Assembly: GCF_000331735.1 (NCBI RefSeq)
Contig: NC_020126.1
Coordinates: forward strand, 620,001 to 684,000
DNA length: 64,000 bases
Direction: 5' to 3'
Source: Myxococcus stipitatus DSM 14675
Lineage (GTDB): Bacteria > Myxococcota > Myxococcia > Myxococcales > Myxococcaceae
Below the pieces are notes generated by a model. The model searched no databases, was not told where the DNA came from, and worked only from the letters and a program-made list of their open reading frames with translations. Of this stretch, positions 30,249-40,487 are shown one piece after another (the first letter of the stretch is position 1; each line of letters begins with the position of its first letter). The translations under genes were made by a program, and so were the position numbers.

Positions 30249-31864
30249 GTCTTGATGCCCAGGTTGCCGCCCGGAGAGCTCCCGGGCCGCTTGGGGTTGG
30301 TGCCAGGGGACTTGCCGCCCTGGCGCCGCAATTCCAGGCGCAGCTCCTCGTCGGCGGCGGAGACCTCGCGGGTCACCGGCTCATAGCCGTTGAGCGCCAG
30401 CGTCACCGCCACCATGGGCGCGCCCTGCTCCAGCTCCAGCTTCATGGGCGTCACGCCGCGCTCCTCGCCGCCCACGCTCACCGTGGCGCCGGGGGGCTCG
30501 GTGATGACGGGCAGCTCCACCATCTTCACCGGCTCCGGTGCGGGCTTGGGCGGCGGGGCAACAGGCCGCTCGGGCTCCACATGGACCTGCTGGGGCTGGG
30601 TCGACGGGGGCGTCGTCGTGGGCTGCCGCATGAAGACCACCGCCGCTCCGGCCGCGACCAGCAGGCTCGCGGCGGCGATGACGATGGGCACCCACGGAAC
30701 GCGCCGGGCCTCCGCGTTGGGCGCGCGGTCCATGGGTGAGGTGCCGCGCGTGCGGTCATTCACCACGGGGCTGGGGATGCCCAGCGCCGCTGTCTGGTGC
30801 TTGGAGCGCGTGCCCGAGCGCGGCTGCCTCGAGCCGGACGTGCGCCCGCTGGTGCCCCCCACGCCGCTCAGCGACGAGTTGGAGCGCGAGTCCAGGTCCG
30901 CGTCCTCGGCCAACTGGTCCAACCGCGCCGGGTCCGTCTCCGCGTTGATGCGCTCCGCGTAGAGCTCCCGCAGGTACGCCGCCAGGTGCGCGCTGCTGGA
31001 GGGCACCCGCTGGTTGAGCGCGAAGTCCTCCAGCGCCAGCCGCAGGGCCCCGCAGTCCGGATAGCGCTCGTCCGGTGTCGGAGCGAGCGCCTTGAGCACC
31101 ACCTCATCCAGCCCGGGCGGCAGCTTGGGGTTGAGCTGCGACGGACGCGGCACCTGGCAGTCCTTCACCAGCCGCAGCGTCATCAGGTCCGAGTCGCCCT
31201 TGAACAAGCGCTTGCCCGTGAGCAGCTCCCACATCACCACGCCCAGCGCGAACTGGTCGCTGCGCGCGTCGATGGCCAGCCCTCCCGCCTGCTCCGGGGA
31301 CATGTAGGGATACTTCCCCTTCAGCACGCCGGTGGCGGTGTTCGCGCTGCTGGTGGCGGCCTTGGCCACACCGAAGTCGATGACCTTCACCCCGCCGTCG
31401 AAGCCGACGAGAATGTTCTGCGGAGACACGTCGCGGTGGACCAGCCGCATGGGCTTGCCCTGCACGTCCCTCGCCTGGTGTGCGTAGTGAAGGCCCGCGG
31501 CCGCGTCCGCGATGATGCGCAGAATCATCCCCACCGACAGGGGCTTGCCCTGCGCGCGGGAGTACTTGTCCAACCTCCGTACGTCGTCCCCCTGGACGTA
31601 CTCCATGGCCAGACAATGTCGGGCCTCAATCTGCGTCAGGTCCAGGATGGTGATGAGGTTGGGGTGCGTCAGCCGAGCGACCAACCCCGCTTCATCCAAG
31701 AACATCGACAAGAACTCATCGTCCTCCGCCAGATGCGGAAGGATGAGCTTCAGGACCACCAGCCGCTCGAAACCCGTTCCGTGCTCACGGGCCAGAAAGA
31801 TCTGACCCATGCCGCCGGAGGCAATCTTCCGCAGCAACTCGTACTTACCGAATGGCACCGCCAT
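30239..31864 (-). CDS. Transmembrane Ser/Thr protein kinase with C-terminal PEGA domain
   Basis: A 541-residue Hanks-type kinase. The kinase domain (residues 7-275) has all key residues: GGMG loop at 17-20, Lys39 in VVLKLIL, catalytic Asp145 in VHRDVSPQN, DFG at 163-165 and the APE-equivalent YMSPEQ. A Ser/Arg-rich juxtamembrane stretch leads to one transmembrane helix (WVPIVIAAASLLVAAGAAV, about 380-400), then a Pro-rich spacer and a PEGA domain (ITEPPGATVSVGGEERGVTP) outside the membrane. PEGA domains are thought to sense or bind envelope ligands. It lies 99 bases after the ABC permease gene on the same strand and may be co-transcribed. The substrate is unknown. Confidence 0.92.
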   Translation of the reverse strand: MAVPFGKYELLRKIASGGMGQIFLAREHGTGFERLVVLKLILPHLAEDDEFLSMFLDEAGLVARLTHPNLITILDLTQIEARHCLAMEYVQGDDVRRLDKYSRAQGKPLSVGMILRIIADAAAGLHYAHQARDVQGKPMRLVHRDVSPQNILVGFDGGVKVIDFGVAKAATSSANTATGVLKGKYPYMSPEQAGGLAIDARSDQFALGVVMWELLTGKRLFKGDSDLMTLRLVKDCQVPRPSQLNPKLPPGLDEVVLKALAPTPDERYPDCGALRLALEDFALNQRVPSSSAHLAAYLRELYAERINAETDPARLDQLAEDADLDSRSNSSLSGVGGTSGRTSGSRQPRSGTRSKHQTAALGIPSPVVNDRTRGTSPMDRAPNAEARRVPWVPIVIAAASLLVAAGAAVVFMRQPTTTPPSTQPQQVHVEPERPVAPPPKPAPEPVKMVELPVITEPPGATVSVGGEERGVTPMKLELEQGAPMVAVTLALNGYEPVTREVSAADEELRLELRRQGGKSPGTNPKRPGSSPGGNLGIKTGR

Positions 31865-31963
31865 GATGTCCGGCGAGAATATCTTCCTTTCTCACCGTGC
31901 GGGAAATGACCAGTCGGCTGTCACCCCACATTGACGACGGAGGGGTGAAGGTCCGGGTAGGTG

Positions 31964-32725
31964 TCAGGCCTTCATCCGGTAACCGGAGCGGAGCACCAGG
32001 TACGAGACGACGGTGGCCACCACGGCGACGCCCGCGAGGATGCTGGCGCCGAACAGGGGCGAGTACATGCTCTTGCCCAGCATCCCGTAGCGCAGCCCTT
32101 CCACCATGTAGACCATGGGGTTGAAGAGGCTGATGGTGTTCCAGGGCGCGGGCAACTCCCGCACCGAATAGAACACGCCGCCCAGGAAGGTGAGGGGCAG
32201 CATCACGAAGGTGGGGAAGAAGTTGATCTGCTCGAACTTCTCCGCCCACACGGCGGCGAGCATGCCCAGCACGCTGAACACGTAGGACGAGATGAGCAGG
32301 AAGTACGCGGCCACGCCCGCGTGCGGCAGGCTGAAGCCGGTGAAGAGCCCGGCCACCATCCACGTCAGGCCGCCCACGACGAGGCCGCGCACCATGGCGC
32401 CGCCGATGAAGCCCGCCATCAGCTCACCGGGCCCCAGGGGCGCCACCAGCAGGTCCACCACCGTGCCCTGGATCTTGGTGATGAACAGCGACGAGGAGCT
32501 GTTGAGGAAGGCGTTGTTGGCGATGCCCAGGAAGACCAGGCCCGGCACGATGAAGTGCAGGTACGGCGAGCCCTCCACCTCGTGCACCCGGGTGGAGATG
32601 GAGTAGCCGAAGACGATGAAGTACAGCGTGGTGCTGATGAGCGGTGAAAGGACGGTCTGCCCCGGCACGCGCAAGAAGCGCCGGACCTCCTTCACGAACA
32701 GCGTCTGCATCCCGGTGATGTTCAT
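31964..32725 (-). CDS. ABC-2 type transporter permease
   Basis: A 253-residue inner-membrane protein with six hydrophobic helices and the ABC-2 signature arrangement: an N-terminal amphipathic segment FVKEVRRFLRVPGQ, then TLYFIVFGYSIS, FIVPGLVFLGIANNAF, PLTFLGGVFYSVRELPAPW and NPMVYMVEGLRYGMLG. It forms a homodimer channel driven by the ATPase encoded just upstream (12-base gap). The exported compound (drug, lipid or polysaccharide) is not indicated. Confidence 0.88.
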   Translation of the reverse strand: MNITGMQTLFVKEVRRFLRVPGQTVLSPLISTTLYFIVFGYSISTRVHEVEGSPYLHFIVPGLVFLGIANNAFLNSSSSLFITKIQGTVVDLLVAPLGPGELMAGFIGGAMVRGLVVGGLTWMVAGLFTGFSLPHAGVAAYFLLISSYVFSVLGMLAAVWAEKFEQINFFPTFVMLPLTFLGGVFYSVRELPAPWNTISLFNPMVYMVEGLRYGMLGKSMYSPLFGASILAGVAVVATVVSYLVLRSGYRMKA

Positions 32726-32737
32726 GGGTGTCTGTGT

Positions 32738-33679
32738 TCAGGCGGCCTGGGTGGAGGGACGGCCGCGGAGGACCTCCAACAGGACGTCCTCCAGCCGGGA
32801 GCGCCGCGTCTCCACGTCGGCGATGGGGAGCCCTTCCGCGTACAGCACGCGGAGCAGGTCTCCGGCGGGGGCCACGCCCTCGCGTTCCACATAGGTGAGC
32901 GTGCGGCCGTCCTCGGCCAGTCGCGCGGTGAAGCGGCGCACCGCCTCGGACAGCGTCGTCTGCGGCGTGTCGAAGGTGACGACCACGCGCTTCTCCCCGA
33001 AGCGCTTGAGCAGCGTCGCCTTGTCCTCCACCATCAGCAGGCGGCCCTCGTTGATGATGCCCACGCGGTCCGCCAACTCCTCCGCCTCTTCGAGGTAGTG
33101 CGTGGTGAGGACGATGGTGGTGCCCTGCGAGGCCAGCTTGCGCACGTACGTCCAGAGGTCGCGGCGCAGCTCCACGTCCACGCCCGCGGTGGGCTCATCC
33201 AGGAAGACGAGCTTGGGCTTGTGCACCAGCGCCTTGGCGATGAGCAGCCGGCGCTTCATGCCGCCCGACAGCGCGCGCGTGAGCGAGTCCTTCTTCGTGT
33301 GGAGGTTGAGGGCGGTGAGCACCTCGTCCACGCGGGCCTCGTCGCGCTTCTGGCCGTAGAAGCCCTGCTGGATGCGCAGCGACTCCGCCACGGTGAAGAA
33401 CGGGTCGAAGTTGATCTCCTGCGGCACCAGGCCCACCTGGTAGCGCGGGCCCACCGGGTCCTTGTCCAGGTCCTGGCCGAAGACGCGGATGGCGCCCTCG
33501 GTCTTCTTCACCAGGCCGCAGACGCTTCCAATCATCGTCGTCTTGCCCGCCCCGTTGGGCCCCAGCAGCGCGAAGATCTCCCCCGCCTGGATGGTGAGGT
33601 TCATCTGGTGCAACGCGGTGAACGAGCCGTAGCGCTTCGTGAGCCCCTGAAGCTCCAGGGCGGGGGTGGGGGTCGACAT
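32738..33679 (-). CDS. ABC transporter ATP-binding protein
   Basis: A 313-residue ATPase that powers the neighbouring permease. It has Walker [11 protein letters not shown]-loop VPQEINFDPF, signature LSGGMKRR, Walker B VFLDEPTAGVD and the switch His in VLTTHYLEE. The C-terminal 80 residues form the extra domain found in drug or polyketide exporters of the CcmA/DrrA type. ATG 33679 follows a near-perfect AGGAGG. It is the first gene of an apparent operon with the permease and perhaps the kinase. Confidence 0.92.
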   Translation of the reverse strand: MSTPTPALELQGLTKRYGSFTALHQMNLTIQAGEIFALLGPNGAGKTTMIGSVCGLVKKTEGAIRVFGQDLDKDPVGPRYQVGLVPQEINFDPFFTVAESLRIQQGFYGQKRDEARVDEVLTALNLHTKKDSLTRALSGGMKRRLLIAKALVHKPKLVFLDEPTAGVDVELRRDLWTYVRKLASQGTTIVLTTHYLEEAEELADRVGIINEGRLLMVEDKATLLKRFGEKRVVVTFDTPQTTLSEAVRRFTARLAEDGRTLTYVEREGVAPAGDLLRVLYAEGLPIADVETRRSRLEDVLLEVLRGRPSTQAA

Positions 33680-33779
33680 GGCGCCGCCTCCTGTAACACC
33701 TTCGTCCGCGCGGCGCTTGTCTCGTGCGGGGACTTTTTCCGGAGGCGACGCCAGGTCCCACGCGGCGTGTCGCGGCGTG

Positions 33780-34187
33780 TTACGGCACGCAGGGGAACGA
33801 GTAGACCGCGTCCGCGGTGACGCCGTCGGCGTCGGTGACCTCGAAGCGCACCTGGGCCGTCTGGTACGCGACGCACCGGCCGTTGACCTTCGTGGAGTTC
33901 GGGCCGGTGAAGGTCATGACGCCGATGGTGGTGTTGGCCACGTTCCACCAGGCGAAGAAGTTGTAGGGCAGCGTGCCTCCGGTGACCTGGCCCTCACAGG
34001 TGAAGTTGGGCCGGCCGAAGCCCGACATGTAACAGGTGGAGATCGTCACCGTGGGGGGCGTCAGGGCCTGCTTGCCCTGCTCGGGAGCGGGAGGGGCCTC
34101 GCCTTCGGGAGGTGGCCCCCCGCACGCGAGAGGGGACAGGGACACCAACAACACCACCGGACGCAAGAGTCGGGCGAACGCCGTCAT
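33780..34187 (-). CDS. Small lipoprotein, unknown
   Basis: A 135-residue predicted lipoprotein. The signal MTAFARLLRPVVLLVSLSPL ends at the lipobox LAC, followed by a Pro/Glu spacer. The mature part (TISTCYMSGFGRPNFTCEGQV through AVYSFPCVP) is a single beta-sandwich-like domain with four Cys that may form two disulfides. The start at 34187 is fixed by GGAGG five bases before. No family recognised. It diverges from ettA. Confidence 0.7.
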   Translation of the reverse strand: MTAFARLLRPVVLLVSLSPLACGGPPPEGEAPPAPEQGKQALTPPTVTISTCYMSGFGRPNFTCEGQVTGGTLPYNFFAWWNVANTTIGVMTFTGPNSTKVNGRCVAYQTAQVRFEVTDADGVTADAVYSFPCVP

Positions 34188-34325
34188 GACGACCTCCTGG
34201 CTGCTGGGGAATCCCTGACGGTAGGAGGCGACAGGTGGCGGATGCAAACCCGTCAAGCGCCTTGAGTGCGCTGTTCCACCCTGCTATCCGCGAGCCCCCC
34301 AACCGCTCGGAGCAGGAAGCCCCAG

Positions 34326-36005
<1,680 letters not shown>

Positions 36006-36017
36006 TGCAATGGCAAT

Positions 36018-36048
36018 CACTCCCCTTTCTCCCAGAGGGAGGGGAGTG
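36018..36048 (+). terminator. Hairpin after ettA
   Basis: CACTCCCC (36018-36025) pairs with GGGGAGTG (36041-36048), and an inner TCCC-aga-GGGA (36030-36040) extends the stem past a small bulge. It begins 13 bases after the ettA stop. Confidence 0.65.
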
Positions 36049-36099
36049 CGCGGTATCCAGAAGTTGATGTGTCTTCACTCCGAGTTCTAGTGTTCAGCC

Positions 36100-36597
36100 A
36101 TGAACCTTCGACTCGACTGGCTGAGGACGGCAGTGGTGGCCGCGGTGCTGGGCCTGACGGCGTGCAGCGGCGGAGGCACGGGCGAGGAGCCCGGTGTGCT
36201 CGAGTCCTCCGAGGCCGCGCTGTGCACCGTGGAGCAGACGTGCGCGAGCGGCACGCCGGTGACGTGCTCCTCGGCGACCAGCGCCTGTCAGTCGAGCCCG
36301 GACAACGGGGGCTGGGTGGAGTGTGACGGCGTGCGGACCACGTGTCCTCCCCCCTGTACGTGCGGCACGACGCAGTACACGTCGACGCGCTATGGCGAAG
36401 GCGCCGGGTGCGGCGCGGCGATGAGCCAGGCGCGCACCCTGCTGGCGCAGACGGTGGCCGCCCGGTGCCCGGCGGGCAGCTGCACGGTCAGCCAGGACCT
36501 GCTCGACTGCGAGCCCCTGGGCCCCAGCCGGCTGGACGGGTTCCGGGCCACCATCACCCGGACGTACACCTGCAAGGAGCCGCTGAACTGCCGGTAG
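36100..36597 (+). CDS. Cys-rich lipoprotein, unknown
   Basis: A 165-residue predicted lipoprotein with the signal MNLRLDWLRTAVVAAVLGLT and the lipobox LTAC. The mature part has about 14 Cys (CTVEQTCASGTPVTC, TTCPPPCTC, RCPAGSCTVSQDLLDC, YTCKEPLNC), suggesting a disulfide-tied extracellular domain. No family recognised. A degraded copy of its C-terminal half lies immediately downstream, so a second gene of this type once stood there. Its promoter region contains no recognised consensus. Confidence 0.72.
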   Translation: MNLRLDWLRTAVVAAVLGLTACSGGGTGEEPGVLESSEAALCTVEQTCASGTPVTCSSATSACQSSPDNGGWVECDGVRTTCPPPCTCGTTQYTSTRYGEGAGCGAAMSQARTLLAQTVAARCPAGSCTVSQDLLDCEPLGPSRLDGFRATITRTYTCKEPLNCR

Positions 36598-36633
36598 CCG
36601 CGTAGGGGCTCCCCACGATGGAGGCCGTCGTGA

Positions 36634-36834
36634 CGCGGTCTCTCTCGTGGCGGGTATTACGGGTTGCGCTGTACCCAGGCCGAGCAGAACGCGCGCGAGT
36701 CGCTCGCGCGCCGGGCCACCACCACCTGTCCCACGGGCCCCTGCAACGTGGTGGAGAGCCTGGGCCCCTGCGAGCGCCAGCCCGACAACCGCTATCGCGG
36801 CGCGGTGCATTGGACCTTCTCCTGTTGTCAGTAG
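36634..36834 (+). pseudogene. Remnant of a second Cys-rich lipoprotein gene
   Basis: A 66-codon open frame after an in-frame stop at 36631, with no ATG, GTG or TTG start at its head. It reads YYGLRCTQAEQNARESLARR, then TTTCPTGPCNVVESLGPCER and ends FSCCQ, which follows the C-terminal pattern of the intact gene just upstream (CGAAMSQARTLLAQTVAARC, PAGSCTVSQDLLDC). The signal peptide and N-terminal Cys repeats are missing. It looks like a tandem duplicate that lost its 5' half. Confidence 0.6.
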
Positions 36835-36969
36835 TTGGACAGTGATTGGGTGGTTTGACTAAAAAATAGTCGTGAGTTTGAAATCCGGATGTGTCGAACA
36901 GGCAACGGACTCACCTGGATTGCGGGATTAATGCATCGCATTATCAGGCGGACCCGGAGTGCGTCATCG

Positions 36970-36999
36970 GACTTCTCCCTCTGAGGCGGGGGAGAAGTC
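36970..36999. terminator. Perfect 10-bp hairpin in the 36.8-37.1 kb gap
   Basis: GACTTCTCCC (36970-36979) pairs with GGGAGAAGTC (36990-36999) over a 10-base loop. It lies 135 bases after the remnant gene and 119 bases before the LysM gene, so it may be a terminator or a 5' leader element. Confidence 0.45.
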
Positions 37000-37117
37000 T
37001 GGTGGGTTCGCAACTTTTGCCAGGGGCTCTTGAGAATCCCCTTGATGTCTGTTGATGCCCTCTTCCGGCTGGCAGTGATTGGGGAGGGTGACTCGGACCA
37101 CACAGGGAGCCACCCAC

Positions 37118-38773
37118 ATGACCGTCAGGAACAACCCCGGCCGAGACCCGAGCTACAGCATTCGCCGCCGCGACACGCTCAGCAAGATCGCCGAGCGTCT
37201 CAACGTCCCCATGGACGAGCTGGCGCGGCACAACAACATCCGCGACGTGAACAAGATTCGCGCGGGCGACACCCTGCGCCTTCCCCCGCCGCGAGATGGC
37301 TTTGACGCGGGTTCCCAGACGACGCAGCGCACCGACGGCTCGCGTCGTCGCACGGCCACGAACAACGATGGCTTCGACCCGCGCGTGTCGATGCCGACGG
37401 AGGCCCGGACGACCACGACGGCGGGGACCACGACGGCGTCGGGGACGCAGAACGGCTACCGCAACATCCAGGACCTGGGCGCCTTCACGCGGGGCGGCTC
37501 GAACTCCGAGGCGGCCATCATCGTGGGCACCTCCGAGGGCAACCGCACGCCCTCGGGCGGCTTCACCCGCAGCTACGGCGGCCACACGGACCCGGGCAAC
37601 GCCGCGCACAACCGCGGCTCGTTCTCCTATCAAGGCCCCGGCGCGAGCACGCCGCAGCGCGCGGATGAAATCTGGAACCGCGAGCTCACCAACGCCACGC
37701 CCGCCTACGAGCGCGCGGCGCGCGCGGCGGGCCTGGACCCGAACAACGCGCTCCTGGCGTCCACCTTCATGGACCTGCACACGCAGTCGCCTCGCGCCGC
37801 CCGGAACTTCATCAACCGCGAGCTGCCCCGGCTGGCGCAGGACCCGCGCGGCGTGACGCGGGAGTCCCTGGTCGACGCGCGGGTGAACGCGTACCGCAAT
37901 GACCGGGGCGAGCTGCGCGCGGCGGGCTTCGACCACAGCGAGCGGCGGCTGCGCGCGGACCAGACGCGCCGCGAGGGCGCGCTCGTCCGGGCGCTGGATG
38001 CGCGGGGCTACAACACGGGCAACACTCAGCAGCCCGCCGGCACGGTGGACCGCGACGTGCCCATCCCCACGCCGCGCCCGCGCCGCGAGGCCGACGCCGC
38101 CAGGACGTCGAAGACGACGGAGGAGCGCCCCGCCACCGAGCGCACGACGGGACGGCGCCAGCAGACCTCGGGCCGCACCACCGACGGCGCCACGCCCACC
38201 GACATGAACGACACCGCGCGGGTGGCCGCGTCGGGGGACAGGGCTGCGACGCAGACGCGCACGCCGTGGATCAGCCAGTACGACTCCAGCCGCGTCGTGG
38301 ACGCTGGCGACAAGGCCTGCTTCCGCGCCGCCACGGCGATGGCGCGCGCGGCGGGGGCCCGGGTGACGGGTCCTGGCGACCGCATCCAGCTGGCCACGGC
38401 GGAGGGCCCCAACGGCATCACCGTGAACCGCCAGCAGGCGGAGCGCGGCCGCAACTACATCGACCAGCAGCTGGCCGCGGGCCGCCCGGTGGTGGTGGGC
38501 GTCAACCACCGCGAGGGCCGCAACGTGGGCAACGCGGACCGCATCACCGACCACTTCGTGGTGATTACCGGCAAGGGCGTGGACGCGCAGGGCCGCACCT
38601 TCTACACGTTCAACGACCCGGCCACGCGCAACCAGAGCCGCGGCGCGGACACGAACCCCAACAACCGCTTCTACGTGGATGAGCGCACCGGCGGCCTGAG
38701 CCGCCCGGGGCCTCGCACGGGCAACGTGGTGCAGCGCCAGTTCGAGGTGACGATGGTCCGCCCGAACGCGTAA
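37118..38773 (+). CDS. LysM protein with C39-like cysteine peptidase domain
   Basis: A 551-residue protein. Residues about 10-53 are a LysM domain (SYSIRRRDTLSKIAERLNVP, then IRAGDTLRLPPP), which binds glycan strands of peptidoglycan. A Thr/Arg/Asp-rich spacer follows. Residues about 120-280 are a helical domain of unknown type (YGGHTDPGNAAHNRGSFSYQ, ALLASTFMDLHTQSPRAARN). After another low-complexity spacer, residues 385-550 look like a papain/C39-type peptidase: Cys401 in DKACFRAATAMARAAG, His479 in DHFVVITGKG and Asn499/Asp500 in YTFNDPAT. No signal peptide is present, so export would need another route or lysis. ATG 37118 follows GGGAG. Confidence 0.78.
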   Translation: MTVRNNPGRDPSYSIRRRDTLSKIAERLNVPMDELARHNNIRDVNKIRAGDTLRLPPPRDGFDAGSQTTQRTDGSRRRTATNNDGFDPRVSMPTEARTTTTAGTTTASGTQNGYRNIQDLGAFTRGGSNSEAAIIVGTSEGNRTPSGGFTRSYGGHTDPGNAAHNRGSFSYQGPGASTPQRADEIWNRELTNATPAYERAARAAGLDPNNALLASTFMDLHTQSPRAARNFINRELPRLAQDPRGVTRESLVDARVNAYRNDRGELRAAGFDHSERRLRADQTRREGALVRALDARGYNTGNTQQPAGTVDRDVPIPTPRPRREADAARTSKTTEERPATERTTGRRQQTSGRTTDGATPTDMNDTARVAASGDRAATQTRTPWISQYDSSRVVDAGDKACFRAATAMARAAGARVTGPGDRIQLATAEGPNGITVNRQQAERGRNYIDQQLAAGRPVVVGVNHREGRNVGNADRITDHFVVITGKGVDAQGRTFYTFNDPATRNQSRGADTNPNNRFYVDERTGGLSRPGPRTGNVVQRQFEVTMVRPNA

Positions 38774-38805
38774 GCGTCCACTTCCGTGAAGGCTTCAAGC
38801 CCGGC

Positions 38806-38826
38806 GGGCCGTGCACCTCGCGGCCC
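38806..38826. terminator. Hairpin between convergent LysM and PH-domain genes
   Basis: GGGCCG (38806-38811) pairs with CGGCCC (38821-38826) over 9 bases, midway in the 65-base gap between two convergent genes. Confidence 0.4.
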
Positions 38827-38838
38827 CCGGGTGCTTCT

Positions 38839-39609
38839 TCAGGTGCCCGGCTCGCGCCGCCGCTCTCCTCGGGACAGCGCGCCGCGCAGCTGGCGCACCT
38901 CCGACAAGAGCTCCCGCGCCGCGTCCAGGCTGGGGGCTTGTCCCGTGAGAGGCACTGTGTCCGTGATGAGCTCGGTGGGCTCCCCCAGCCCCGTGTCGCG
39001 ATGCATCCGCACGCGCTCCAGGAGCGTGTCGCGAATCGCCTCCGCGTTGTTCACCCCCCGGAAGCGCGCCTCGTGCAGGTGCTCCGTGGCGCCCGAGTCC
39101 GGGTCCCCGCCGCCCGAGCCCTTCCCTCCACCCGCCGTCTCCACCTTCACGTCGGCGATGCCCAGCATCCGCTGGAGGGGGTTCTGCTGGATGGAGATCT
39201 GCTGGATGTTGGCGAACGTCATCGTCTTCTCCCGCAAGGACACGACGCCCTCGCGGATGCGCAGGCTGCGGTCCGTCATGACGTACCAGCGCAGCGCGTA
39301 GTCCAGCCGCACCACGAAGAAGCTCACCGGGAGCAGGACGAGGAAGCTCAGCCACACCACGGCCTCCACCGTGTAGATGGCGGGCCGGGCGTAGGGCAGC
39401 TCCATGAACCAGGGGAAGAGCTTGCCGAAGAAGCTCCAGCCGATGACGGTGCCCATCACCACGGCCAGGTGCTTGAGCCCCAGGAGCGCGCGCCGGTACG
39501 TCAGGTAGGCCGGTGCGGCATGGAAGACACGCACCGTGCCCTCCGGGAGTCGGGGCTCGGGGTTCACCTTCAGCCACCGCAACAGCCACGCGTGAGGGAG
39601 CTCAGCCAT
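38839..39609 (-). CDS. Bacterial PH-domain membrane protein, second of pair
   Basis: A 256-residue inner-membrane protein. Two hydrophobic helices (GLKHLAVVMGTVIGWSFFGK and AVVWLSFLVLLPVSFFVV) precede a bPH2 domain (DYALRWYVMTDRSLRIREGV, MTFANIQQISIQQNPLQRML, VKVETAGG). The C-terminal 80 residues are charged and helical, perhaps a coiled coil (LDAARELLSEVRQLRGALSR). The function of these proteins is unknown. Its start overlaps the end of the upstream gene by 8 bases, which shows translational coupling. Confidence 0.8.
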   Translation of the reverse strand: MAELPHAWLLRWLKVNPEPRLPEGTVRVFHAAPAYLTYRRALLGLKHLAVVMGTVIGWSFFGKLFPWFMELPYARPAIYTVEAVVWLSFLVLLPVSFFVVRLDYALRWYVMTDRSLRIREGVVSLREKTMTFANIQQISIQQNPLQRMLGIADVKVETAGGGKGSGGGDPDSGATEHLHEARFRGVNNAEAIRDTLLERVRMHRDTGLGEPTELITDTVPLTGQAPSLDAARELLSEVRQLRGALSRGERRREPGT

Positions 39610-40276
39610 GCGTGTCCTCCCGCGCGGGGGCCGTGCTCAGTTCCTCACGAAGCGCTCGCACCTCCGCGGCCACCTCGCGCAGCGCGGCCGTCAGCGCCTC
39701 CGGCCCGCCCGCTGCCTGCCCCGCGGTGGGCCCCGCGGGCACCGGTCGCTCCCGCGTCCCGCGCATCTTCGAATAGAGCAGGTCTCTCATCGCCTCGAAC
39801 TCTTGGAGTCCTTCGATGGAGATCTCCGCCTGGGCGTTGCCGCTCGCCGTCTGGATCTGGATGCACGCAAGCCCCAGCCAGCGCTCCACCACGTTGCTGG
39901 AGAGGTGGATGTCCTGGATGCGCGCGTACGTGAGGGACACCTCCCGGCGGAAGAGGATGCCCCACCGCATGGTGATGCCCTCCTCGTCCAGCGCGTAGCG
40001 CAGCGTGCGGAACTTGAAGTACCGCAGCAGCGCGAAGACGGGGAAGGCGGGGCCGGTCAGCAGGGACGTCAACAAGTAGCTGATCAGCAGGTGAGGGTGC
40101 GGCTGGAGCACCGTGGGCAGCTTCCAGGGAGACGTCACCTGCACGGGCAGGGCCGCGCCCGGAGGCGAGGACGAGGACGTGGTGGGACTGCCAAGGGACA
40201 TGGATGGCTCACCGGGCGGCTGGGCCCTCTGGGGTGGGCCGCTGTTCTCTACGGTTGATGACACAGCCCATTTCAT
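39602..40276 (-). CDS. Bacterial PH-domain membrane protein, first of pair
   Basis: A 224-residue paralogue of the next gene. A Pro/Ser-rich cytoplasmic head leads to a hydrophobic pair (LLISYLLTSLLTGPAFPVFALL) and a bPH2 domain (RYALDEEGITMRWGILFRRE, LTYARIQDIHLSSNVVERWL, CIQIQTASG), then a helical tail ending in VRALREELST. Both members have similar PH and tail designs, so they probably form a heteromer. ATG 40276 (MKWAVSS) is chosen because GAGGA precedes it; 40300 and 40201 are alternatives. Confidence 0.78.
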   Translation of the reverse strand: MKWAVSSTVENSGPPQRAQPPGEPSMSLGSPTTSSSSPPGAALPVQVTSPWKLPTVLQPHPHLLISYLLTSLLTGPAFPVFALLRYFKFRTLRYALDEEGITMRWGILFRREVSLTYARIQDIHLSSNVVERWLGLACIQIQTASGNAQAEISIEGLQEFEAMRDLLYSKMRGTRERPVPAGPTAGQAAGGPEALTAALREVAAEVRALREELSTAPAREDTHG

Positions 40277-40487
40277 ACGGGGTCCTCGCCCTGTCGTCAT
40301 GTCCCGGTTTTCCCGTCAGCCTGGAGACACGAGAACCTTGCCCGGCGGCGCGGGCGAGCGGGACTGCTCACTGCGCGACGAGGCTCTTGTGGAGCACGCC
40401 ACGCTTGATGCCTCTGGCTGATGTATCAAAGACAGACTCCGGAGAGGTCTCACGGGTGAGAGGGTTTTTCCCAAAAAGGCGCTCACT

